Positions 9,572 through 18,606 of a DNA stretch of 64,000 nucleotides are shown piece by piece; positions within the stretch are counted from its first letter, which is position 1; each line of letters begins with the position of its first letter. The position numbers and the translations under genes are program-made. The notes under the pieces were generated by a model that saw nothing but the letters and a program-made list of their open reading frames with translations, ran no database searches and was not told where the DNA came from. The DNA lies in NCBI RefSeq assembly GCF_010731895.1, contig NZ_AP022596.1, forward strand, positions 1 through 64,000. The letters run 5' to 3'. This DNA comes from Mycolicibacterium helvum. GTDB lineage: Bacteria; Actinomycetota; Actinomycetes; Mycobacteriales; Mycobacteriaceae.

Positions 9572-11242
9572 CGGTGGCTGCACGACGATCTGCGGCAACC
9601 CGGGAATCGTGGGGATCGGCGGAATCGTCGGGATGAACCGCGGCTGCTGCGTCGATGGCGCGACAGTCTGGGTCTCGGTCACCGGCGGTGGCGTCGAGAC
9701 CTCGGTGGTGACGACGGTCGTCGTCTGCGTCTCGGTGACCGGTGGCGGCGGCGGCGCCTCGGTGGTGACCGGCGGCGCTTGCACGATCTGGGTTTGGATC
9801 ACCGGCGCCGGCGTCTGCTGCGCCGACGACGGGGCATCACTCGGCGCAGCGGACGCCGGCGCGGCCTGCGGGGTGGAAGTGATGCTTGGCGTGGGCGTGA
9901 CGGGAGCGACGCTGCTCTCGGCAGTGAGCGCCACCGCTGTTCCGGCACCGGCCAGGACGATCACCCCCAGGGCGGCGGCCACCACCGGCATCGGGCGCCG
10001 ATACCAGGCCGGCGCGCGTTGCTTGGCACTGGCGGGGCCGACGGGATCGGGTTCGAAATCCAGCACGGGGCGGGCAATGGGCCCGACGGGTTCCGGTACC
10101 GGCATCGGCTCGGCCAGCGGTGCCAGGTCCGGCACGTCGGGCGCCGCGGACCAGGCCAGTGCGACGCCGGTCGCCGCGGCTTGTTCGATCGGTGCGACCG
10201 GCGCCGCGAGCGCGACCGGGGCCGGCGCCATTGCGGTGGCACTCTCGTCGGCCGGTCCCCGCGCGGCGCGCAGCGCGCCACCGATCGCGGCGGTGAAGCC
10301 AGGGCGCGGGGTGCTGATCACCGGAACACGCAGGTGTTCGGACAGTGTCGTGGTGATCACCGGGGTGGCGGCGGCTCCGCCGATCGAGGCCACCGCGGCG
10401 AGGTCAGCGGGCCGTACTCCGGCGCGTTCCATGGTGTCCTGCAGCACGGCGACGAAGTCGGAGAGTGCACGGCCTATCGCGTCGTCGAGCTCGGTGCGCG
10501 TGAGCCGGACGTCGCCTCGGAAGTTCGGCAGCTCGGCGGGCAAGGCGGTGACCGTGACGGTCGACAGCCGCTCCTTGGCCGCCCTGCACTGGGCCCGCAG
10601 CCGGGTCAACGACCCGATCGCCGAGGTGCCGGTGACGTCGAGCGTTCCGCCGGCCGACAGCTCTGCGACCACGTGGGCCAGCAGGCCCCGATCGATCAGG
10701 TCACCGGAGAAGTCATAGTGGCGCAGGGTCGGCCCGATAGGCGTGAGGCCGTCCACCAAAGTGACCGACGTCCCGCTGCCGCCGAAATCGCAGAGGGCGA
10801 CCACGCCGCGGGTCGGCAGCCCGGGGTTGGCGGCCAGCGCGGTCAGCGCTGCGGTGGTGTCCGGCATCATCAGCGGTCCGTCGGCCGCCCACTCGGGGAT
10901 CTGGCGGATCGCCGCGCGCAGCGCCTCGACGGCCGAGGGCCGCCAGTGTGCGGGGTAAGTGATCGCGGCGGCCGGCGGCAGTGGCCGGCCCGACGTGGCG
11001 GCGTACGCGAGTGACCGCAACGATTCGGCCAGCAACGTCGCAGCGTGATGTACCGAGCCATCGGATGCCACGATGCCGACCGGGTCACCGACGCGGTCGA
11101 CGAAATCACTGATCGCGATGCCGCCGGGCAGCGTGACCACCGGGGGGCGGGTGACGGAGTTATCGGCGGTGACCGCGGCCAATGTTGTTGCACCGACCGA
11201 CAGGCCGACCGCTGGCCTCGTTGGGTCTGTCATGTCGTCCAA
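9563..11242 (-). CDS. Hsp70/actin-fold protein with single TM helix and Pro/Thr-rich tail
   Basis: 559 residues. The N-terminal ~330 residues form an Hsp70/MreB-type ATPase fold with VGLSVGATTLAAV (phosphate 1), VVALCDFGGSGTSVTLVD (phosphate 2) and VASIGGAAATPVI (adenosine motif). A Pro/Ala linker follows, then a transmembrane helix near 427-447 (VVAAALGVIVLAGAGTAVAL), and an extracytoplasmic Thr/Pro-rich tail with repeated PPPVTETQT blocks. The substrate-binding domain of true DnaK is missing. This resembles the proline-rich Rv2264c type, and in M. tuberculosis that gene lies close to adhE2. Function unknown; possibly a membrane-tethered ATPase sensing the envelope. Confidence 0.8.
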   Translation of the reverse strand: MDDMTDPTRPAVGLSVGATTLAAVTADNSVTRPPVVTLPGGIAISDFVDRVGDPVGIVASDGSVHHAATLLAESLRSLAYAATSGRPLPPAAAITYPAHWRPSAVEALRAAIRQIPEWAADGPLMMPDTTAALTALAANPGLPTRGVVALCDFGGSGTSVTLVDGLTPIGPTLRHYDFSGDLIDRGLLAHVVAELSAGGTLDVTGTSAIGSLTRLRAQCRAAKERLSTVTVTALPAELPNFRGDVRLTRTELDDAIGRALSDFVAVLQDTMERAGVRPADLAAVASIGGAAATPVITTTLSEHLRVPVISTPRPGFTAAIGGALRAARGPADESATAMAPAPVALAAPVAPIEQAAATGVALAWSAAPDVPDLAPLAEPMPVPEPVGPIARPVLDFEPDPVGPASAKQRAPAWYRRPMPVVAAALGVIVLAGAGTAVALTAESSVAPVTPTPSITSTPQAAPASAAPSDAPSSAQQTPAPVIQTQIVQAPPVTTEAPPPPPVTETQTTTVVTTEVSTPPPVTETQTVAPSTQQPRFIPTIPPIPTIPGLPQIVVQPPSG

Positions 11243-11333
11243 TCCGGGCTGCCCCAGCCTGAACAGCAGGCATGCGGGTGGCCCCGTACTTCGGATTCAC
11301 CAAAGATGTCGGGGCGGGCGGACCGGACGTTAC

Positions 11334-12403
11334 TCAGCGAATCGTGCCACGCCCCGGGATCAGGGGCAGTTCCAGCGGTGTGACCCAGCCCGGAGGCAGG
11401 TCGTTGACGGCCGGCACCGCGTTGAGCGCGCGGAGTCCGGTCGACAGACAGCCCGCGGTCGCGGCGTCGCGCCCGGAACCGTCTGTGAACCTAAACGCCG
11501 TCTCTTGGAAGATGCTGGGGGTGCCCTGGATATCGACTCGGTAGACGTCGTCCTGGGTGCCCGACGGCCAGTCCGGCGCGGCGTCCTGACCGATTCGGTT
11601 GACGTGTTCCAGCTGGATCCGGGTCTCCCCCTGGTAGACGCCGTTGATGGTGAACCGGACCGCGGCGACGTTGCCGGCCGGGATGACGCCCTTGACGGTC
11701 TTACGTTCGGTGGGGGTCACCCACTTCTCCCAGGTGGTGGTGATCTCGTCGAGCTCGATGCCGGCGGCGTAGGCGATCATCGGCACCGTCGCGCCCCAGG
11801 CGAACACCAGGATGTCGGAGTTCTCCAGTAACGGCTTGAACTCGGGCTCGCGGCCGATACCCATCTCGAACTCGTAGTCGCCCTCGTAGTTCGTGTAGTC
11901 CAGTAGCTCCGAGGCACGGACCAGACGCACCTGGGAGGTCAGACCCATCAGCGTCATCGGGAACAGGTCGTTGGCGAAGCCGGGATCGATCCCGGTGGTG
12001 AAGCACGACGACTGACCGGCCTCGCAGGCCTGGGCGATCGGGTCGATCAATTCGGCGGATTCAGATGCATCTTCGGCCACACCCACGGCGTCATGGCCGT
12101 CGAGCACACGTCGATACCGGCCCGCAGGAACCGTGAAATCAGGTCGATGTTGGCATCCGCGTGCGCCGCGGTCGGCCCGTAATGCACCAGCGCATCGGGC
12201 TTCAACGCGATCAACGCGTCGACGTCATCGGTGGCCGCAAGGCCGATTTCGGGGAGGTCGCAGATCGTTCCGACATCGACACCGACCTTGGCGGGGTTGC
12301 TGACACCGACCCCGACCAGCTCGAACTCGGGGTGCGCCAGGACTTCGGGAATGACCATCCGGCCGACAAAACCAGTACCCCAGATCACAATTCGCTTCGC
12401 CAT
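11334..12403 (-). pseudogene. Dihydrodipicolinate reductase-like NAD(P)-dependent oxidoreductase, frameshifted
   Basis: N-terminal Rossmann fold with RIVIWGTGFVGRMVIPEVLAH and a DapB/diaminopentanoate-dehydrogenase-like C-terminal domain containing CFTTGIDPGFANDLFP. The frame breaks after KMHLNPP near base 12054 and resumes immediately as ELIDPIAQACEAGQSS; one missing G in a GG pair explains it. Restored length is about 356 residues, normal for these mycobacterial proteins, which are usually annotated as dihydrodipicolinate reductases although true lysine DapB is shorter. The substrate is unknown. Confidence 0.75.
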
Positions 12404-12438
12404 GGCTGGAGACTAGTCGCGCGGCGCGCGGCGTCAGG

Positions 12439-12882
12439 TCACTTGTCCCGATCCTTGGAAGTGCGGCTTTTGCGCGGCGCGGCCGAGCGGGGTGGCCCGT
12501 CGCGCATGTGGTCTCGTACGCGACTCATGAGGTCGCTGAGGGTGCGTACATCCCGATCCGACAGCGAGCCGAACAACAGGTCAGCGACGACCTCGATATG
12601 GCCGGGCAACACCTTCGCCAGACGGGCTCGGCCCGCCTTGGTGATGTCGACGACGGTGGCTCGCTGGTCGACGGCGCTGGCCTCCCGGCGGATGAGGCCC
12701 GCAGATTCCAAGAGTCCAGCCTGATGGGTCAACCCACTGCGGCTGTAGACGACGCCGTCGGCCAGCTCGGTCATGGTGAGCGGCCGGTCGGCGTCGGTGA
12801 GCTTGGCCAAGATCTCGAACTGCACGTAGCTGAGCCCACCCTCGGCCCGCAGCTGCTTCGCAACGGCGTACCCCCAGTGCAA
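12439..12882 (-). CDS. MarR-family transcriptional regulator
   Basis: 147-residue winged-helix regulator: YVQFEILAKLTDADRPLTMTELADGVVYSRSGLTHQAGLLESAGLIRRE is the DNA-binding helix-turn-helix, followed by the wing (DQRATVVDITKAGR) and a dimerisation helix. The tail is basic. The only usable start is TTG 12882, which makes the first dimerisation helix shorter than usual, so the N-terminus may be mis-called. It is divergent from the quinone-oxidoreductase-like gene across only 38 bp, which suggests it controls that gene and itself. Confidence 0.8.
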   Translation of the reverse strand: MHWGYAVAKQLRAEGGLSYVQFEILAKLTDADRPLTMTELADGVVYSRSGLTHQAGLLESAGLIRREASAVDQRATVVDITKAGRARLAKVLPGHIEVVADLLFGSLSDRDVRTLSDLMSRVRDHMRDGPPRSAAPRKSRTSKDRDK

Positions 12883-12920
12883 CTGCTTCAGATTCGAAGC
12901 AAATGACCGAGGAGGACATC

Positions 12921-13811
12921 ATGAAGGCTGCGATCTACCACCGGTACGGCAGCAGCGAGGTGCTGCAGTACGAAGACGTCGAACGGCCGAAACCGGGTCC
13001 GGGGCAGGTTCTTCTGCAGGTGGCAGGAACGTCGTTCAACCCAGTCGATGCCGGCATTCGCGGTGGCTACCTGTCCGAGGTGTTCGCCATCAGCTTCCCG
13101 CACGTGCCGGGTATCGATGTCGCGGGAACGATCGCCGAACTCGGTGACGGGGCCGACACGTGGCATGTCGGAGTATGTGCTGGCTCCGGCGGAGGTACTG
13201 GCTCCCGCACCGCAGACGGTGGCACTCCCGATTCCGCGGCGTTACCGACCGTTGGGCTCACGGCCTGGCAGGCGCTGTTCGAGATTGCCGACCTGTTGGC
13301 CGGGCAGACAATTCTGATCAACGGCGCCGGCGGAGCGGTCGGCGGTTATGCGGTCCAACTCGCCAAACAAGCGGGTGCGGTCGTCACGGCGACGACGAAG
13401 CCCGCCAGCGCGGAGCGCCTGCGCCGCTACGGAGCCGACCGGCTGATCGACTACATCGACTACGACGCGGCGCCGGTGACGCTCGACGGACAACCCTTCG
13501 ACGTGGTACTCAACTTGATCAGTACTTCACCTGAGCAGACGGCGACATTGGCGAACGTCGTCGCCGACGGCGGATTCTTGGTCGGCACAATGACATCGGG
13601 CCCGGAAGATCCCCAGCGCGGGTTGCGCACGCAACGAATTTTTGTCCGGAGCGACGCCGCACAACTGGCCGACCTGGTCGCCCGCGTAGATGCCGGACAG
13701 CTGCAGATTGACGTCGCAGAGCGCCGTCCGCTGTCCGACATCGCGGCCGTGCACGATGCCGCCGACGCCGGGCGCCTGCCCGGCAAGACGATCCTCACAC
13801 CCACCGATTAG
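12921..13811 (+). CDS. Quinone oxidoreductase-like MDR protein with internal deletion/frame disruption
   Basis: Zinc-independent medium-chain reductase: SFNPVDAGIRGGY, HVPGIDVAGTIAELG, NGAGGAVGGYAVQLAKQAGA (NADPH site) and a C-terminal RRPLSDIAAVHDA. The start ATG 12921 has GGAGGA five to ten bases upstream. After DTWHVG (about 13170) the frame gives unrelated sequence until PDSAALPTVGLTAWQ. The true intervening YVLAPAEVLAPAPQTVALP sits in the next frame, and the GDRVIGF-type loop normally before it is missing. Thus about 16 residues are deleted and the frame is restored by a one-base loss near 13227. Activity is doubtful as read. Confidence 0.7.
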   Translation: MKAAIYHRYGSSEVLQYEDVERPKPGPGQVLLQVAGTSFNPVDAGIRGGYLSEVFAISFPHVPGIDVAGTIAELGDGADTWHVGVCAGSGGGTGSRTADGGTPDSAALPTVGLTAWQALFEIADLLAGQTILINGAGGAVGGYAVQLAKQAGAVVTATTKPASAERLRRYGADRLIDYIDYDAAPVTLDGQPFDVVLNLISTSPEQTATLANVVADGGFLVGTMTSGPEDPQRGLRTQRIFVRSDAAQLADLVARVDAGQLQIDVAERRPLSDIAAVHDAADAGRLPGKTILTPTD

Positions 13812-14803
13812 CCGGATACGTTGTCGCGCAACGTAAATCGGCGCTCGGCGTAGGCCAGGTCGTCGCGCCACAGCCGGGCGGCCGCTAGGCGCATCAACGG
13901 AGTGATCAGTGGCGCGACACGCAGGGAGTGGCGGAACCCGGTGCGGTCGGATTGGGCGACGACGGCTTCGATCACCGCGGTGCGCGGACGCCCGTCGGGT
14001 CCCGGCCCCATCGGGGTGGCGTGAGTCTCGACGACGCTGCCGGTGCCCTCACCGTCGACGATCCGCATCACGATCGTTCGTGGCTCCGGTGCGGTGAATT
14101 CGGCGATCACCGGCACGCCGAGGCGTCCCATCCGGAACGTGACCGCAACCAGGAACCGGTCGGCGTCCTCGCCGGCGTCGACCGGTGGTGCGCTGAGCAC
14201 TTCCAGCTGGGTGAACGAGTACGGATGGAACCATGCGCCATGCCAGGGGTCGAGCCGGTTGGCGATCACGTCGCACGGTTCGCACACCCCTTCGAGCCGA
14301 GCCACCGCGGCCAGCCGCGCGCCGGTGGGCCGGGCCGGCACGACGGGCGAATCCAGTGCCGGCTCACCCCCGACATCGTCGAGCCGGACCCACGCCAGCA
14401 CACCGTCGTCGAAAGCCGGCAACGGCTTCCAGCCGTACTCCCGTCCGCCGTCCAGCCGAAGACCGTGCCACGGGCAGATCAGACCGCCGCAGTTCACCTT
14501 CCCGGTGGTCAGGTCGGCGCCGAGGTGCGGACAGGCGGCAGGGCCGACGTGCAACTGGCGCTGCTGATCGCGCCACGCCACGACCTCGAGCCCGCCGACT
14601 CTGGCGCCGAACGGCCGGTCGGTGCGGATATCGATGCTGGCAGCGAACACATACCAGTTTCCGCTGGGCCGATCCTCGGCCCGCCGCAGCGCGGCCTCGA
14701 TCACGGCCGGCTTGGCATCGGCGTACGTGGGTCGCTGGCGCGGCCAGTCCGCTTTCGGGATGACTTGCAATGGAACGTTTTTCATCCGTGACCGCAAGCT
14801 CAT
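13808..14803 (-). CDS. Rieske [2Fe-2S] domain protein of carotenoid operon
   Basis: 331 residues. The Rieske cluster motif is CPHLGAD with partner CPWHGL, giving the CxH...CxxH ligand set. The C-terminal part resembles the DUF5914 domain found with mycobacterial carotenoid genes. A longer in-frame ORF starts at 14980, but ATG 14803 overlaps the restored stop of the crtU-like gene (TGA 14802-14800) and so is preferred. It is the last gene of the crt operon. It may pass electrons to, or oxygenate, the carotenoid end ring; that role is inferred from context. Convergent with the quinone oxidoreductase-like gene, overlapping by 4 bp. Confidence 0.8.
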   Translation of the reverse strand: MSLRSRMKNVPLQVIPKADWPRQRPTYADAKPAVIEAALRRAEDRPSGNWYVFAASIDIRTDRPFGARVGGLEVVAWRDQQRQLHVGPAACPHLGADLTTGKVNCGGLICPWHGLRLDGGREYGWKPLPAFDDGVLAWVRLDDVGGEPALDSPVVPARPTGARLAAVARLEGVCEPCDVIANRLDPWHGAWFHPYSFTQLEVLSAPPVDAGEDADRFLVAVTFRMGRLGVPVIAEFTAPEPRTIVMRIVDGEGTGSVVETHATPMGPGPDGRPRTAVIEAVVAQSDRTGFRHSLRVAPLITPLMRLAAARLWRDDLAYAERRFTLRDNVSG

Positions 14804-16333
14804 GACGCCCGCCTCTCCCGACTGGCCAGCCAGCGCAGTACCGGTGAGCGGCCCTGTACCGGAACCGTGTGCAGGGTGTGCCCGCCCAGTCCCCAGCCGA
14901 CCAGCAATCGGTTGGCCGCTGACCATCCGGTGGTGGCTGCGCGCTCCATCAACGCGACCGGCAGGTCGATGCGAATCCATCGCCAGCCAGCATCAAACCG
15001 GCGACCGGGTGTGCACCGTCGGCCGTTCAGCGAAGGAGCCCGGGCTGAACAGCGGACAGTCATCGCGGACCAGCAGCGTCTCCCCCACGATGCCTGCCGT
15101 CGCCGTCTCCGGATACAGCTGGTGCAGACGAGCCAACATGCTCTTACGCAGTTCGTCAGTGTTCGACGGATTCACCACCGAATAGGAGTGCACCTCGACC
15201 ACCGAACCATGTTGTGCGCGTGCCCATTCCGCGGCTTGGGACTCGTAGTTACTGACCACGCTGATGTTGTCGATGGGCTCCAGGCCGCCGGTCCCCAGGA
15301 ACGCCGGCCGGTCAAAGTTGACCGGCCGGTCCAGCCAGAGTCGCTGCACAGCGAACGCCGGCGCGGTCTGTAACCGCCGCACCTGCCCGCGCCAGCCCTC
15401 GTCCCCCAGCCCGGGCGAGGCGGCCACGATCCGTTGCAGCGCGGCAGTATCGGTGGCCAGCACCACACCGTCGGCGTCGATTGTCCGTCCGGTCGAGTCG
15501 TGCACCTGCAGAACCCGGGATCCGCCGATGCTGACCGATTCCGCGGACACTTCAGTGCGCAACCCCACTTGCTGGCCGATCAGATACTGGCCCAACGGTT
15601 CCCATAATGCGGTGTTGAAGTTCGACTCGGCGACGTCGAAGACCAGCCCTTCGCTGGAGCCCAGGAAGTAGATGTGGAACATGGCCGCCAGCTCGGCCGC
15701 CGACAGCCGATCGGGCTTGGCGAAGAAACTGCGCGCGAACACCTCGAAGGCGAGATGGCGCGCGGCGACCGGAAAATTGATGTCGGTCAGGAACGTCTCG
15801 GCATCGAGGTCGTCGAGTTGTTGATAGATCTCGGGGACCGACACAGCGGCAAGGGGGGCTGCTGCAACGGCATTGAGCCGCACCAGGTCGCGCATCCGGA
15901 AGGTGGGACTGCGCAGCGCGAAGGCCAATGCGTTCCACGGTGGCGTCTTGGGCAACCCACGGAAGGTGTCGCGACGACCTTGGCCGTCGATCAGCGGGTA
16001 GTCCTCGACCGCCCGCAACCGCTCGAGTTCGGGGTCGGTGCGGCGCAACAGCATGCGCAGGTTGTAGTACTGGCGGAAGAACGCGTGAAAGCCGCGATTG
16101 TTCGCCACGAGGGAACCGTCACCCAGTTGTTCGGTCCAACCGCCGACGCGCCCACCGAGATAGTTCTTTGTTTCCAGGACTTCCACGGAGACACCGCGTT
16201 CGGCAAGTCCCGTCGCTGCCGCCAGCCCCGCGATGCCGGCCCCGACGACAACGACGTGTGGCTTTCGCGGCAGCGTGTTGGCATGCGGCGCCCCACGGGG
16301 AGCCGGATGGGCGACACGGCGGCCGTCGATCAT
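14800..16333 (-). pseudogene. crtU: CrtU-like carotene desaturase/isorenieratene-synthase-type flavoprotein, frameshifted near 3' end
   Basis: FAD-dependent desaturase with VVVVGAGIAGLAAATGL and EVLETKNYLGGRVGGW (ADP-binding and GG motifs), related to the CrtU enzymes that convert beta-carotene rings to aromatic rings in leprotene (isorenieratene) producers. The frame stops early after VHT at about 15000. Restoring one C near 15006 and one base near 14979 gives continuous sequence through GDWIRIDLPVALMERAATTG to RRAS at TGA 14802-14800, which then overlaps the Rieske start. The start ATG 16333 overlaps the stop of the upstream methyltransferase gene. The early stop would remove the conserved C-terminal FAD contact. 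Confidence 0.8.
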
Positions 16334-17031
16334 CGCGGCGCCTCGGCCAGAAAGGTGTGCACGATGTCGCGCTGCCAGCCAGGCATCGTCTCGCTATGCA
16401 CTCCGGTGAAGCCCGCCGCAGCCAGCCGTCGTTGGAACGCTGCGGCACCGTCGAAGGTGTTGACGCTACGCCACAGGTGTCGGTACAGCGTGCTGTCCCG
16501 GGTCTGTCGCCAACCGGACGGAATGATGATCCCCCAGCAGACGGCATTCCAGATCGCCTTGGCGGCAGGCGAATCACGCACCGAATACTCATGCACGGCC
16601 AGCGTCCCGCCCGGCCGCAGGAGCTGCTGAAACGCTCGCAGTTGAGCGTCGGGGTCGGCGAGGTTACGCACGAGGTAGGCCGCGAAGATGCCGTCGAACG
16701 GACCGCGCACGCCGGCCTCGCTGATGGTCTCGATCGGGCTGTGCACGAACCGGACCGTATCGGGCCAGGATTTCGCGGTCGCCTCGGCCAGCATGCCTGC
16801 TGAGGCGTCGACGGCGACGATCTCGGCGTGCGGTGCCACTGCGAGTAGCGCGGCCGTCGACGCTGCCGTCCCGCAGCCGGCGTCGAGCAGGCGAACCCCA
16901 CGCCCGCCGTGCGGAATTCGCATCCGCCGCGCCGATATTCGCAGATGATCGTGATAGCCGGGATTCGCGCCGACCAGCTTGTCGTAGGCGTGCGCGCCCA
17001 CGTCGAAGGCGGCGGGAACGTCTATGGCCAT
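16330..17031 (-). CDS. Class I SAM-dependent methyltransferase in carotenoid operon
   Basis: 233-residue methyltransferase with motif I LLDAGCGTAASTAALLA, motif II EIVAVDASAGMLAEA, and AAYLVRNLADP and LLRPGGTLAVHEYS, a UbiE/COQ5-like pattern. ATG 17031 is chosen because it begins the conserved sequence and overlaps the end of crtYd by 10 bp; its stop overlaps the crtU-like ATG. The position in the operon suggests methylation of a carotenoid or of a quinone-like cofactor, but the substrate is unknown. Confidence 0.85.
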   Translation of the reverse strand: MAIDVPAAFDVGAHAYDKLVGANPGYHDHLRISARRMRIPHGGRGVRLLDAGCGTAASTAALLAVAPHAEIVAVDASAGMLAEATAKSWPDTVRFVHSPIETISEAGVRGPFDGIFAAYLVRNLADPDAQLRAFQQLLRPGGTLAVHEYSVRDSPAAKAIWNAVCWGIIIPSGWRQTRDSTLYRHLWRSVNTFDGAAAFQRRLAAAGFTGVHSETMPGWQRDIVHTFLAEAPR

Positions 17032-17351
17032 TGCTGGTCCTGATCCTTGGGGCGCTGCTTCTCCCACATCAGCAGCACCGCGGTAACCATCGCCCAGCCG
17101 AACAGGAAATCCTCCACCGGGATGTCCCACGGGAACCGCACCCCGCTGCTGTGCTGCTCGTTGTAGATGACGATCGGCGCCGACAGCTTGGTCAGCCACC
17201 CGTCGACGATCACCTGGAATGCCACCACAATGGCAAAAGAAATCCAGTATGCGGCCTTCGCGAACAGCCCGGTGCGCAATACTGCGAGTTCCAGCGCAAC
17301 GACCACCACCACCGCGACGACGGCGGGCAGGGTGTAACCGAGGCCCGTCAT
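17022..17351 (-). CDS. crtYd: Lycopene cyclase subunit, heterodimeric type (CrtYd)
   Basis: 109-residue integral membrane protein, second half of the actinobacterial two-subunit lycopene beta-cyclase. Three hydrophobic helices and the signature FPWDIPVEDFLFGWAM are visible; the acidic PxE(D/E) motif is conserved in CrtYc, CrtYd and archaeal/fungal cyclases. ATG 17351 overlaps the crtYc stop in an ATGA arrangement. Together with CrtYc it should cyclise lycopene to beta-carotene in the cytoplasmic membrane. Confidence 0.9.
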   Translation of the reverse strand: MTGLGYTLPAVVAVVVVVALELAVLRTGLFAKAAYWISFAIVVAFQVIVDGWLTKLSAPIVIYNEQHSSGVRFPWDIPVEDFLFGWAMVTAVLLMWEKQRPKDQDQQWP

Positions 17352-17671
17352 CGGCGGCCGCGCGGCATGGCGAGGATCGCGCTGACCGCCGAATAGGTCA
17401 GCAGGCCGCACACCGGGATGGCGATGAAAAACAACAACTCCTCCAAGGGAATCGAGAAGCCGACGTCGATGCCGCTAATGTAGCGCGGGTTGTAGGTCCA
17501 TACGTGCCCGGCGATCGCGATCGCATCCCAGGCGACGAACACCAGCGCGACCGGGCCGACCGACAACAGCAGTCGCACCGGTTGGCGGTAGACCCCGGAT
17601 CCGAAGATCTCGAGCGGCGCCGTGATCAGCAGGCAGGCGCCCAGCACGATCAGGTACTGCCAACGATCCAT
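17348..17671 (-). CDS. crtYc: Lycopene cyclase subunit, heterodimeric type (CrtYc)
   Basis: 107-residue membrane protein with three helices and the cyclase signature FSIPLEELLFFIAIPVCG, paired with the DVGF and WTYNPRYISG segment typical of the first cyclase subunit. The ATG at 17671 shares one base with the crtB stop (TGATG). It forms the lycopene cyclase with CrtYd. Confidence 0.9.
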   Translation of the reverse strand: MDRWQYLIVLGACLLITAPLEIFGSGVYRQPVRLLLSVGPVALVFVAWDAIAIAGHVWTYNPRYISGIDVGFSIPLEELLFFIAIPVCGLLTYSAVSAILAMPRGRR

Positions 17672-18606
17672 CAGGCCGCACCGTACCCACGGGCACGGCG
17701 AGCCCGAATCAGTCCCGCTGCGAGGACCTGTAGTCGCCGTCCAACGCCGACGGAGGCCCGCTGGCTGAACACCGCGAAATCGATGGCCTCGATGCGGTCC
17801 AGGATCTCGGAATACAACGTGAATGCTGTTGCCACACAGGGTCTCGACCGCGGAGCGAGCAACGCGATACCCTTGCGGGCTTCCCGGTAGACCGCGCGGG
17901 CGACGTCATGCTGAGCGGCCAGTGCACGGCGCACCTTGGGGTCGGTCTGACGGTTTTGGTGACACCACGTCAGCACGTCGCGATCCACGTCGAAGGCGGC
18001 AAGTTCGTCCGCGGGCAGATACACCCGGTCGCGTTCCAGGTCCTCGTCGACATCGCGCAGAAAATTTGTCAGCTGAAATGCCTGGCCCAGGGCCTCGGCA
18101 TACGGCGCGGCCTCAGCTTCGGGCCCGACGGTTCCAAGGATCGGCAACATCTCCAGGCCGATCGCGGCGGCCGAGCCGCGCATGTAGCGGTTGAGCGCCG
18201 GACGGTCCGGATAGTCGGTGACGGTCAGGTCCATCCGCATCGACGTCAGGAAGTCGTCGAACAATTCCAGGGGGATGCGGTAGGTGCGGGCGGTGTGCAG
18301 CACAGCGGCCAGGACGGGTTCTTTCTCGTCGGCCATGCCACTGAAGAACTTGGCCGATAACCGGTCAAGGCGTTGCTCACGCTCGGTTGTGCTGGTGCCG
18401 GCGTCCATGTCGTCAAGGATATCGTCCGCGTATCGGGCAAACCCGTACAGCGCGTGCACTGCCGGCCGCTGCGATGGCGCCAGCAACCGGGTAGCCAAGA
18501 AGTAGGTCCGGCCGTGCTCGGCGTTGAGACGCCGGCAGTACCGGTAGGACTCGCGCAATCGAGCATCGTCGATCCCTGCGGCGTGCAACTCGGTGTGGAT
18601 CATCAC
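17671..18606 (-). CDS. crtB: Phytoene synthase
   Basis: Squalene/phytoene synthase family, about 311 residues. It condenses two geranylgeranyl diphosphates to phytoene. Both Mg-diphosphate motifs are present: YADDILDDMD near residue 60 and LRDVDEDLERDRVYLP near 185, plus the YRYCRRLN entry helix. GTG 18606 shares one base with the crtI stop; ATG 18603 is the alternative. No GGPP synthase (crtE) lies in the operon, so the precursor must come from elsewhere. Confidence 0.93.
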   Translation of the reverse strand: MMIHTELHAAGIDDARLRESYRYCRRLNAEHGRTYFLATRLLAPSQRPAVHALYGFARYADDILDDMDAGTSTTEREQRLDRLSAKFFSGMADEKEPVLAAVLHTARTYRIPLELFDDFLTSMRMDLTVTDYPDRPALNRYMRGSAAAIGLEMLPILGTVGPEAEAAPYAEALGQAFQLTNFLRDVDEDLERDRVYLPADELAAFDVDRDVLTWCHQNRQTDPKVRRALAAQHDVARAVYREARKGIALLAPRSRPCVATAFTLYSEILDRIEAIDFAVFSQRASVGVGRRLQVLAAGLIRARRARGYGAA

